5,069 nt of DNA from an uncultured beta proteobacterium (GTDB lineage: Bacteria > Pseudomonadota > Gammaproteobacteria > Burkholderiales > Rhodocyclaceae). Each line of letters starts with the position of its first letter. The first letter of the stretch is position 1. The DNA lies in assembly GCA_903917505.1 (NCBI GenBank), contig CAIXAY010000306.1, positions 1 to 5,069 of the forward strand. Direction: 5' to 3'. Position numbers and translations under genes: made by a program. Under the pieces are notes generated by a model. The model was not told the origin of the DNA and made no database searches. It saw only the letters and a list, made by a program, of their open reading frames with translations. Shown one piece after another: positions 1-5,069 of this stretch.

Positions 1-519
1 GACGCGGATCTTCATGCCCTTGAGGTCTTCGAGCTTGAGCACCTGCTTCTTCGTGGTGAACAGGTGCCGGTCGGGATTGGCGTACCAGGCGACGACCCTG
101 AAGCCTTTCTTGTCGAGCTCGGCGGCGATGATCTTGCCGGGCTCGCCGTCCATGGCCGCGAACAGATGCTTGACGTCGCGGAAGATGAACGGCAGGTTGA
201 AGACATCGGCTTTCTTCGTGAAGTTCGAGATCACGGCGCCGTTGACGACGGTCATGTCTATCGTTTGCAGTTGCACGGACTCGAGGACCTTGCGCTCGTC
301 GCCGCCGAGGGCGCCGTTCGGAAAGATCTGCATGTCGACCTTGCCGCCGGTCTTGGCGTTCAAGGCCTTGGCCATGGCCAGAAAACCGATTTGATACGGG
401 TAGTCTTCGCTGGTTGTATGGGCGGCCTTGATGACCATCTTGTCCTGCGCATAGCCGGGGCCGCTCGCGCCAAGCGCCAGCACGAACAGTGACGACAAGA
501 CCAATGCATTCAGTTTCAT
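1..519 (-). CDS. dctP: TRAP transporter solute-binding protein, DctP family (3' part beyond left edge)
   Basis: This is the periplasmic binding protein that captures an organic acid and delivers it to the DctQ/DctM membrane pair. The first 173 codons are present, roughly half of the usual 320-340; the frame is open to the window edge. Residues 1-24 form a Sec signal peptide: a lysine at position 2, a hydrophobic core (ALVLSSLFVLALGA) and a probable cleavage site GYA|QD. The mature part starts with the family's beta-strand IKAAHTT, followed by FPNGALGGDERKVLESVQ, the typical DctP 'P-x-x-x-L-G-x-x-x' segment, then VFNLPFIFRD and LKGMKIRV. The arginine of KIRV (R172) matches the conserved residue that in characterised DctP proteins salt-bridges the ligand carboxylate. 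The ATG at 519 is fixed by the signal peptide and by an AGGAGG 6 nt upstream. The gene is last in the dctQ-dctM-dctP operon after an 81-bp gap. The symbol is family level only; the ligand cannot be read from this fragment. Confidence 0.93.
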   Translation of the reverse strand, partial: MKLNALVLSSLFVLALGASGPGYAQDKMVIKAAHTTSEDYPYQIGFLAMAKALNAKTGGKVDMQIFPNGALGGDERKVLESVQLQTIDMTVVNGAVISNFTKKADVFNLPFIFRDVKHLFAAMDGEPGKIIAAELDKKGFRVVAWYANPDRHLFTTKKQVLKLEDLKGMKIRV

Positions 520-525
520 GACATT

Positions 526-531
526 CCTCCT
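526..531 (-). promoter_or_regulatory. Strong ribosome binding site of dctP
   Basis: On the minus strand the sequence AGGAGG lies 6 nt before the ATG at 519, an ideal Shine-Dalgarno sequence and spacing. It settles the start of the binding protein. It also suggests strong, independent translation initiation, in keeping with the usual need for more binding protein than permease. Confidence 0.85.
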
Positions 532-600
532 GATGTTGAAGCGATTATGAAAACGCAGGGCTGACGCTTTTTCGATTGCCTGAGCACACATTTGCATCGA

Positions 601-1908
601 CTAGAACAAACCCAGAATCCCGGTGAAATTTCCCTTCGGCACATAGCCTGCGAGTCTTGGCAGCAGCAGCGCGATATCGGGCACGTAGGTCACGGCCATC
701 AGGGCAACGACCAGCGCCGCGAAGTAGGGCATGATCGGCCGCGCCACGTCCATTACCGCGACTTTTCCGACCGAACAGGCCACCAGCAGGCACAGGCCCA
801 CCGGCGGCAGGACGAAGCCGACGCCGATATTGGCGATGATGATGATGCCGAAGTGGATCGGGTCGATGCCGAACTTGATGGCCATCGGCATGAAGATCGG
901 GGTCAGGATGATGACCGCGGGGGCGCCCTCGAGAACCGCGCCGAGCAGGAGAAAAACGATGTTGACGATGATCAGGAACAGGAAAGGCGTGGTCGAGAAC
1001 TCGGTCATGAAGGCGAGCAGCTTGTAGGGGATCTGTTCCCTGGCCGTGATCCAGGCGAAGAGCGAAGCCGATCCGACCAGGAACATGATGGAGCCGGTGG
1101 TTTTCGCGGATTTGAGGATGATCGGGTAGATGCCTGAGAATTCCACTTCCTTGTAGACGAAGAGGGCGATCACCAGCGAATAGGCGACGACGACGACCGC
1201 ACCCTCGGTCGCCGTGAAGGCGCCGATCCGGATGCCGCCGAGGATGATCACCGGAATCATCAGAGCCCAGAATGCCTTTACGAACGAACGGCCAATGGCC
1301 CTGAAGCCGCTCCACTCGTCTTTCGGCACATGGTTCTTGATGGCGTCGAAATAAATCACGACCATCAAGGCGAAGGCCATCACGAAGGCCGGCAGCAAGC
1401 CGCCGAAAAACAGCGACTCGATCGACAGGTTGGCGACGCCGCCGAGAATGATCATCGTCAGGCAGGGCGGAACGAGAATGTCCATGCCGCCGCAAGCGGC
1501 GACGATGGCCACCGCTTTTTCCCGCTTGTAGCCTTTCTTCTCCATCGTCGGGATGATCGCCGTGCCGATGGCCGCCGTATCGGCCGTCGAGGAACCCGAA
1601 ATTCCGGACAGCAGCACCGTCGCCACGACGACCACATGGCCCAGGCCGCCGCGGATGTGTCCGACCAGATTGTGCGCGAGGTCGAGGATGCGTTTCGATA
1701 TGCCGCCGGTTTCCATCAGTTCGCCGGCAAAGATATAGAGCGGTATGGCCAGCAGGGTGAATGAATTGACCCCGCCCAGGATCTCCTGCGGAATGGCCGT
1801 CAGCGGCACGCCCGAAAGCACCAGGTAGATGACGCCAGACAGCCCCATGCTGAAAGCGATCGGCACGCCGAAAACCAGCAGCAGCGCAAACAAGGCAAAA
1901 AATAACAT
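601..1908 (-). CDS. dctM: TRAP transporter large membrane subunit, DctM family
   Basis: This 435-residue inner-membrane protein is the transport-catalysing subunit of a TRAP system, normally driven by a sodium gradient. It is hydrophobic throughout, with about a dozen helical segments and two pseudo-repeated halves. Diagnostic blocks in order are IPLYIFAGELM (55-65), HIRGGLGHV (84-92), the SGISGSSTAD hairpin loop (101-110), ILVPPC (144-149), FTATEGA (231-237), LEGAPAVIILTPIFMP (326-341) and GVGFVLPPVGL (362-372). The SGSS and PP-containing loops are the regions that form the ion and substrate sites in structurally studied homologues. Length is normal for the family apart from roughly 15 extra residues after the usual C-terminal 'LLPRL'. 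In the first half the common LIPPS-type loop reads LVPPC, a mild substitution. The ATG at 1908 overlaps the dctQ stop by 1 nt (TAATG), with a GAGGGGG stretch just upstream, so translation is probably coupled. The neighbouring dctQ and dctP complete the transporter. Confidence 0.96.
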   Translation of the reverse strand: MLFFALFALLLVFGVPIAFSMGLSGVIYLVLSGVPLTAIPQEILGGVNSFTLLAIPLYIFAGELMETGGISKRILDLAHNLVGHIRGGLGHVVVVATVLLSGISGSSTADTAAIGTAIIPTMEKKGYKREKAVAIVAACGGMDILVPPCLTMIILGGVANLSIESLFFGGLLPAFVMAFALMVVIYFDAIKNHVPKDEWSGFRAIGRSFVKAFWALMIPVIILGGIRIGAFTATEGAVVVVAYSLVIALFVYKEVEFSGIYPIILKSAKTTGSIMFLVGSASLFAWITAREQIPYKLLAFMTEFSTTPFLFLIIVNIVFLLLGAVLEGAPAVIILTPIFMPMAIKFGIDPIHFGIIIIANIGVGFVLPPVGLCLLVACSVGKVAVMDVARPIMPYFAALVVALMAVTYVPDIALLLPRLAGYVPKGNFTGILGLF

Positions 1909-2390
1909 TACACCCCCTCTTTGATGCCGTTTGCGACTTTGTAAATCCGCAGCAGGACATTGACGATCATCAGCGCCGCCCCGCAGGGGATCGACAGGTA
2001 CACATAGCTCATGTGCAGGTCGAGCGCCGGTGATTCCTGCATGTGGGCGACCGGAACCAGTTCGAGGCCGGTATAGAAAATCACGATCAGATAGGCCAGC
2101 GTGATCAGCATGATGCCGATTTGATAGGTCTTCTTGTTCTCCAGCGACAGCTTGTGGCTGATCACGTCGACGGTGAAGTGGCCGTCATCCCTGAGCGCCA
2201 CCGAGGCGGCGATAAAAGTCAGCCAGATCAGTCCGAAGCGTGAAACTTCTTCGGTCCAGGAGAGCGGAACTTTGAAGATGAAGCGGGAAAGGACCTGGAA
2301 GAACACCGAACAGCAGATGACGCAGACGATCAAGACCGAGAGGCCATTTTCAAAGCTTGCCAGGAACTTGCTAAATTTCCAGCTATTCAT
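1908..2390 (-). CDS. dctQ: TRAP transporter small membrane subunit, DctQ family
   Basis: This 160-residue integral membrane protein pairs with the large DctM subunit. Four hydrophobic segments can be placed at about residues 15-37, 50-67, 90-110 and 128-149, the normal DctQ topology, and the length is typical. Family hallmarks are 'VLSRFIFKVPLSWTEEVSR' (33-51), in which the P-L-S-W-x-E-E motif precedes helix 2, then 'RDDGHFTVDVI' (67-77), and 'SYVYLSIPCGAALM' (128-141), which begins the last helix. The start at 2390 is preceded by AGGTGAAGGC, a purine-rich Shine-Dalgarno region at workable spacing, and the hydrophobic N-terminal helix begins soon after. It is the first gene of the transporter operon and its stop overlaps the dctM start by 1 nt. 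The order small subunit, large subunit, binding protein differs from the classical dctPQM order but is common. The transported substrate is unknown. Confidence 0.93.
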   Translation of the reverse strand: MNSWKFSKFLASFENGLSVLIVCVICCSVFFQVLSRFIFKVPLSWTEEVSRFGLIWLTFIAASVALRDDGHFTVDVISHKLSLENKKTYQIGIMLITLAYLIVIFYTGLELVPVAHMQESPALDLHMSYVYLSIPCGAALMIVNVLLRIYKVANGIKEGV

Positions 2391-2431
2391 GCCTTCACCT
2401 CATGAAAATTCGTCGTGCAGCCCCTCGATCA

Positions 2432-2452
2432 ATTCAGCAGAAGCTTCTGAAT
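2432..2452. repeat. Nested palindrome in the transporter leader
   Basis: CAGAAGCTTCTG (2438-2449) is a perfect 12-bp palindrome. The same stretch can instead pair ATTCAG (2432-2437) with CTGAAT (2447-2452) around a 9-nt loop. It lies 42-62 nt upstream of the dctQ start, inside the predicted transcript. It could be an operator or an RNA structure, but such short palindromes also arise by chance. Confidence 0.35.
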
Positions 2453-2560
2453 CGAACGACGGGCGGAATCTCTTGGCAGATCAATGGACATGCCGGCGCC
2501 CCCGGACGAATGCAGCGGTCTTGTCGATGCCAGGCTTCTTTTGGCTGCGCCGGAAAACAA

Positions 2561-2582
2561 ACTTGTGTAACGGTATACAAAT
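2561..2582. promoter_or_regulatory. Operator-like inverted repeat overlapping the transporter -10 box
   Basis: The arms ACTTGTGTA (2561-2569) and TATACAAAT (2574-2582) pair at 7 of 9 positions around the 4-bp spacer ACGG; the inner seven bases pair at 6 of 7. The core resembles the TTGTATAC-type half sites reported for several GntR-family (FCD domain) repressors of organic-acid catabolism genes, though this family assignment is inference. It covers the proposed -10 box of the minus-strand promoter, a classic position for repression. No regulator gene is in the window to support the match. Confidence 0.5.
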
Positions 2583-2597
2583 GGATTCCGCTGTCAA
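2570..2597 (-). promoter_or_regulatory. Candidate sigma-70 promoter for the dctQMP operon
   Basis: Read on the minus strand, a perfect -35 box TTGACA (2597-2592) is followed after 16 bp by TACCGT (2575-2570), which keeps the three most conserved -10 positions (T1, A2, T6). Transcription would begin near 2563, giving a leader of roughly 173 nt before dctQ. The weak -10 and the overlapping inverted repeat suggest a regulated promoter. Confidence 0.5.
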
Positions 2598-2668
2598 TAT
2601 GTATCTTCCTGCAACGTGTTTCCCGAAACGGCAAGGCTTCTGATAATCGGGCACGGCCGCCTTGCTTG

Positions 2669-2697
2669 TAGACAGCATCGGCACTCTCTCCTATGCT
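2669..2697 (+). promoter_or_regulatory. Candidate sigma-70 promoter for the hydroxylase operon
   Basis: TAGACA (2669-2674, five of six matches to the -35 consensus) is followed at the optimal 17-bp spacing by TATGCT (2692-2697, four of six matches to the -10 consensus, including the conserved first, second and last bases). Transcription would begin near 2704, about 64 nt before the ATG at 2768. Confidence 0.5.
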
Positions 2698-2709
2698 GTT
2701 GTGTAGCAT

Positions 2710-2733
2710 GCCGTGCATGGGCGATTGCACGGC
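2710..2733. repeat. Perfect inverted repeat GCCGTGCA-N8-TGCACGGC in the hydroxylase leader
   Basis: Two 8-bp arms, GCCGTGCA (2710-2717) and TGCACGGC (2726-2733), are exact reverse complements around TGGGCGAT. The repeat starts a few bases after the predicted transcription start and ends 34 nt before the hydroxylase ATG. It could be a repressor operator or an RNA hairpin in the 5' leader. It is followed by TGGTGGTTTT, so an attenuator is conceivable, though the T-run is short and not adjacent to the stem. Confidence 0.5.
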
Positions 2734-2767
2734 TGGTGGTTTTGACAACGGGATCCCTTTCCTCACC

Positions 2768-3247
2768 ATGAGCAAATACACGCTGAGCATCAACGGCGAA
2801 ATGCGCCAGGTCGACGTGCCGTCGGATACCCCTCTGCTTTGGGTGCTGCGCGACGCGCTTAACCTCGTCGGCACCAAGTACGGCTGCGGCGTCGGCGAGT
2901 GCGGTTCGTGCATGGTGCATCTCGACGGCATTCCGACACACTCGTGCAAGACCACGGTCGCGGCGGTCGGCAAGCGGCAAGTGACGACGATCGAAGGCCT
3001 CGACGCCAAGGGCACGCATCCGCTGCAGGTCGCCTGGCAGGAACTCGATGTGCCGCAATGCGGCTATTGCCAGTCCGGGCAAATCATGGCCGCCGCCGCG
3101 CTGCTCGCCGAAAATCCGCATCCGGACGACGCCGAAATCGACGAGGCGATGGCCGGCAATCTCTGCCGCTGCGGCACCTACTTGCGCATCAAGGAAGGCA
3201 TACGCCGCGCGGCGGTGCTGGCGGCGAAGAAGGAGGGCGAGGCATGA
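2768..3247 (+). CDS. [2Fe-2S] ferredoxin-like small subunit of a xanthine dehydrogenase family molybdenum hydroxylase (IorA-like)
   Basis: This 159-residue electron-transfer subunit carries two [2Fe-2S] clusters that pass electrons from the molybdenum centre to an acceptor. The N-terminal plant-ferredoxin domain has ligands C40, C45, C48 (CGVGECGSC) and C60. The C-terminal helical domain has C98 and C101 (CGYCQSGQ) plus C133 and C135 (LCRCGTY). All eight cysteines are present, so it should be functional. Length matches the small subunits of isoquinoline 1-oxidoreductase and related two-subunit enzymes (about 150-160). I chose the ATG at 2768 because [10 protein letters not shown] is the usual first beta-strand; an in-frame extension to 2693 adds 25 residues without family character and would begin within the proposed -10 box. 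No good Shine-Dalgarno precedes 2768, which is odd. It has no signal peptide, so it is probably exported bound to the Tat-bearing large subunit. It overlaps that gene by 4 nt. A carbon monoxide or nicotinate dehydrogenase small subunit is possible, but the partner points to the IorAB group. Confidence 0.93.
   Translation: MSKYTLSINGEMRQVDVPSDTPLLWVLRDALNLVGTKYGCGVGECGSCMVHLDGIPTHSCKTTVAAVGKRQVTTIEGLDAKGTHPLQVAWQELDVPQCGYCQSGQIMAAAALLAENPHPDDAEIDEAMAGNLCRCGTYLRIKEGIRRAAVLAAKKEGEA
3230..3236 (+). promoter_or_regulatory. Strong ribosome binding site of the molybdenum subunit
   Basis: AAGGAGG inside the end of the small-subunit gene lies 7 nt before the ATG at 3244. It supports that start over the ATG three codons later (3253), and together with the ATGA overlap indicates coupled translation of the two subunits. 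Confidence 0.8.
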
Positions 3248-5069
3248 ATTCGATGAATCCGGCCGCCCCGCGCAATCCGGGCCGCCGCGAATTCCTGCGC
3301 ACCGCGTCGCTGGCCGGCGGCGGGCTGGTGCTCGGTTGCTACATTCATGCCGCCGCCGGGCAGATCGCCAAGCCGGCGGCCATCGCCGCCAACAGCGTGT
3401 TCAAGCCGAACGCCTTCATCCGCATCGGCGGTGACGGCGTCGTGACCCTGATTTCGAAGCAGCCCGAGATCGGGCAGGGCATCAAGACTTCGCTGCCGAT
3501 GATCATTGCCGAAGAACTCGAGCTGAACTGGAAGGACGTGCAGATCGTCCAGGGCGACCTCGACCCGATTTACGGCCGGCAGAGCGCCGGCGGATCGACC
3601 TCGACGCCGGTCAACTACGAGAATTTCCACCGCCTCGGCGCCACCGCCCGGACCATGCTCGTCGCGGCCGCCGCCCAGGCCTGGGGTGTGCCGCCCGGCG
3701 AATGCGTCGCCGCCGGCAGTGCCGTGCAGCATCGCGGCAGCGGGCGCAGCCTCGGCTACGGGGCGCTGGCGAGCCGCGCCGCCGCGCTGCCGGTGCCGAG
3801 CGCCGAAACCGTCGTGCTCAAGGATCCGGCGAACTACAAGTTGCTCGGCACGCGCATCGGCGGCGTGGATAATGCCGCCCTCGTCACCGGCAAGCCGCTG
3901 TTCGGCATCGATATCCAGTTGCCGGGGATGCTTTACGCCGTCTATGAAAAATGCCCGGCCTTCGGCGGCAAGGTGGTCAGCGCCAACCTGCAGGCGATCA
4001 AGGCCCTGCCCGGCGTGCGCGATGCTTTCGTCATCGACGGCACGAGCGATCTCAGAGGCCTGATGCCGGGCGTGGCGATCGTCGCCGAATCGACTTGGGC
4101 GGCCTTCAGCGCGCGCAAGCAGCTCAAAGTGGTGTGGGACGAAGGCTCTGTGGCCGGCGAGAGCTGGAAGGGCTTCGCCGCGCAGGCCGCGGCGCTGGCC
4201 GGCAAGCCCGGCGCGACGCTGCTGCGCAAGGACGGCCAGCTCGAAGCGGCGATGGCTTCGGCGGCGCACAAGGTGAGCGCCGCTTACAGCTATCCCTTCA
4301 TCTCGCACACCAGTTTCGAACCGCAGAACTGCACTGCCTGGTTCAAGCCCGGCGGCGCGCTCGAACTCTGGGCTCCGACCCAGAACCCGGCGGCTGGCCA
4401 GAGCCTGATCGCCGAGACTCTCGGCATCGCCAAGGAGAAGATCACGCTGCACATCACGCGCAGCGGCGGCGGCTTCGGGCGCCGGCTGAGCGCCGACTAC
4501 ATCGTCGAAGCGGCGGCCATCGCGCAGAAAGTCGGCGCGCCGGTGAAGCTCGCCTGGTCGCGCGAAGACGACATGCGCCACGACCACTATCGTGCCGGCG
4601 GTTTTCACTTCCTGCGTGGGGGACTCGATGCGAGTGGCAAGCTGATCGCCTGGCACGACCATTTCGTGACCTTCGCCAACCGCGTCGAACGCGACGGCAA
4701 GACGGTCCTGCAAACGGGAATCGGCGCGAATCTGAGCAGCGACGAATTTCCGGCGCGCTGGGTCGAGCACTGCGTGCTCGAACAGACGGCGCTCGAATGC
4801 GGCATTCCGATGGGTGCCTGGCGCGCGCCGGGCAGCAATGTGCTGGCCTGGGTGATTCACAGTTTCCTCGACGAACTCGCGCATGCGGCCGGGCGCGACC
4901 CGCTCGAGTTCGCCCTCGAAATCCTCGGCGACAAGGCGATCGTTCCCGAATCGACGGAGCGTGGTCTGCCCTACGATGTAAGCCGGATGAAACAGGTGAT
5001 CAAGGTCGCCGCCGACAAGTCGAACTGGGGCAAGCGATCCTTTGCCAAAGGCCGCGGCATGGGACTGGC
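3244..5069 (+). CDS. Tat-exported molybdopterin-binding large subunit, isoquinoline 1-oxidoreductase (IorB)-like (3' end beyond right edge)
   Basis: This is the catalytic subunit of a molybdenum hydroxylase that inserts a water-derived oxygen into an aldehyde or N-heteroaromatic ring. 608 codons are present; family members have about 700-780, so the C-terminus, including the usual active-site glutamate, is missing. Residues 1-45 carry a twin-arginine signal ([10 protein letters not shown]14-R15, then AGGGLVLG), so it is predicted to be exported folded to the periplasm. The first molybdopterin domain begins near 57, with [21 protein letters not shown] (residues 72-92) and the SAGGSTSTP loop. 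A hammerhead domain starts about LGTRIGGVD (201-209) and [12 protein letters not shown] (221-232). The second half has FEPQNCTA (358-365), PTQNP with Q380 near the expected cofactor, the GGGFGRR pterin loop (408-414) and GAWRAPGSN (524-532). A bare Tat-bearing subunit with a separate small subunit is typical of IorB and of membrane-associated aldehyde dehydrogenases, so the substrate remains open. A long antisense frame here is a GC artefact. Confidence 0.93.
   Translation, partial: MNSMNPAAPRNPGRREFLRTASLAGGGLVLGCYIHAAAGQIAKPAAIAANSVFKPNAFIRIGGDGVVTLISKQPEIGQGIKTSLPMIIAEELELNWKDVQIVQGDLDPIYGRQSAGGSTSTPVNYENFHRLGATARTMLVAAAAQAWGVPPGECVAAGSAVQHRGSGRSLGYGALASRAAALPVPSAETVVLKDPANYKLLGTRIGGVDNAALVTGKPLFGIDIQLPGMLYAVYEKCPAFGGKVVSANLQAIKALPGVRDAFVIDGTSDLRGLMPGVAIVAESTWAAFSARKQLKVVWDEGSVAGESWKGFAAQAAALAGKPGATLLRKDGQLEAAMASAAHKVSAAYSYPFISHTSFEPQNCTAWFKPGGALELWAPTQNPAAGQSLIAETLGIAKEKITLHITRSGGGFGRRLSADYIVEAAAIAQKVGAPVKLAWSREDDMRHDHYRAGGFHFLRGGLDASGKLIAWHDHFVTFANRVERDGKTVLQTGIGANLSSDEFPARWVEHCVLEQTALECGIPMGAWRAPGSNVLAWVIHSFLDELAHAAGRDPLEFALEILGDKAIVPESTERGLPYDVSRMKQVIKVAADKSNWGKRSFAKGRGMGL

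Larger units (their letters stand above)
2391..2767. promoter_or_regulatory. Divergent intergenic regulatory region between TRAP operon and hydroxylase operon
   Basis: This 377-bp stretch separates two operons that point away from each other. I see no convincing gene in it: reading frames that cross it lack a plausible ribosome site or family resemblance. It is visibly more AT-rich between about 2550 and 2700 than the flanking genes. It contains a candidate promoter in each direction (minus strand 2570-2597; plus strand 2669-2697), an operator-like inverted repeat (2561-2582), a perfect 8-bp inverted repeat in the plus-strand leader (2710-2733) and a nested palindrome in the minus-strand leader (2432-2452). 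The predicted transporter transcript would have a long leader of about 170 nt, the hydroxylase transcript one of about 60 nt. Confidence 0.75.

Noticed and set aside
545..1960. 471-codon frame on the minus strand overlapping dctM in another register
   Set aside because: The DctM frame has all the family blocks; this one is arginine/histidine-rich and hydrophilic, typical of a shifted frame of a GC-rich membrane protein gene.
2650..2665. Sigma-54 like promoter GGCAC...TTGC on the plus strand
   Set aside because: The two elements are separated by 7 nt instead of 5, moving the GG and GC out of the required helical spacing. A second look-alike at 2680-2696 is 3 nt too long.
2631..2665. GCAAGGC (2631-2637) and GCCTTGC (2659-2665) as a regulatory hairpin
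   Set aside because: Seven pairs with a 21-nt loop, not at a gene end and lacking a T-run; too weak to call.
2742..2747. TTGACA just upstream of the Fe-S subunit start as a -35 box
   Set aside because: No -10 resembling sequence lies 15-19 bp downstream, and the position would leave transcription starting inside the gene.
2434..3015. 193-codon minus-strand frame crossing the intergenic region and the Fe-S subunit
   Set aside because: It begins antisense inside a clear ferredoxin-like gene, has no ribosome site, and shows no recognisable features.
3178..4884. 568-codon open frame on the minus strand opposite the molybdenum subunit gene
   Set aside because: The plus frame carries unmistakable hydroxylase motifs; the antisense protein is rich in Arg, Ala, Gly and His with no domain character, as expected from high-GC third positions.
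1..5069. CRISPR arrays, tRNA/rRNA genes, insertion sequences or phage genes
   Set aside because: Nothing resembling direct-repeat arrays, conserved RNA motifs, transposase motifs or terminal repeats was seen; the window is filled by two metabolic operons.

Overview
The window reads as chromosomal DNA of a Gram-negative proteobacterium. High GC, strong Shine-Dalgarno sites, a tripartite TRAP uptake system and a Tat-exported molybdenum hydroxylase all fit a betaproteobacterium with versatile organic-acid or aromatic metabolism. That taxonomic guess is inference from gene content and base composition, not from a marker gene.

Layout: two divergently transcribed operons share one 377-bp intergenic region (2391-2767). 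On the minus strand, reading leftwards, is a TRAP transporter operon. It holds a small membrane subunit (DctQ type, 1908-2390), a large membrane subunit (DctM type, 601-1908, overlapping the previous gene by 1 nt as TAATG), an 81-bp gap, and a periplasmic solute-binding protein (DctP type) that starts at 519 and runs off the left edge. On the plus strand is a two-gene unit of the xanthine dehydrogenase/isoquinoline 1-oxidoreductase family. It holds a small protein with two [2Fe-2S] clusters (2768-3247) and, with a 4-nt ATGA overlap, a large molybdopterin-binding subunit (from 3244) that carries a twin-arginine signal and runs off the right edge after 608 codons.

The intergenic region holds a good candidate promoter for each direction. 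TTGACA-N16-TACCGT reads toward the transporter, with a near-perfect inverted repeat (ACTTGTGTA-N4-TATACAAAT) lying on its -10, as expected of a repressor operator. TAGACA-N17-TATGCT reads toward the oxidoreductase and is followed by a perfect 8-bp inverted repeat (GCCGTGCA-N8-TGCACGGC) in the predicted 5' leader.

How the genes may work together (inference): the hydroxylase is predicted to act in the periplasm, where it would oxidise an aldehyde or N-heteroaromatic compound, and the TRAP binding protein works in the same compartment, typically on carboxylates. Divergent placement suggests, but does not prove, that the TRAP system imports a product or co-substrate of the oxidase and that the two operons are co-regulated. 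No regulator, maturation factor (XdhC type) or cytochrome electron acceptor is visible inside the window; these could lie beyond its edges. The gene families are known ones; what merits follow-up is their pairing and the intergenic control elements.
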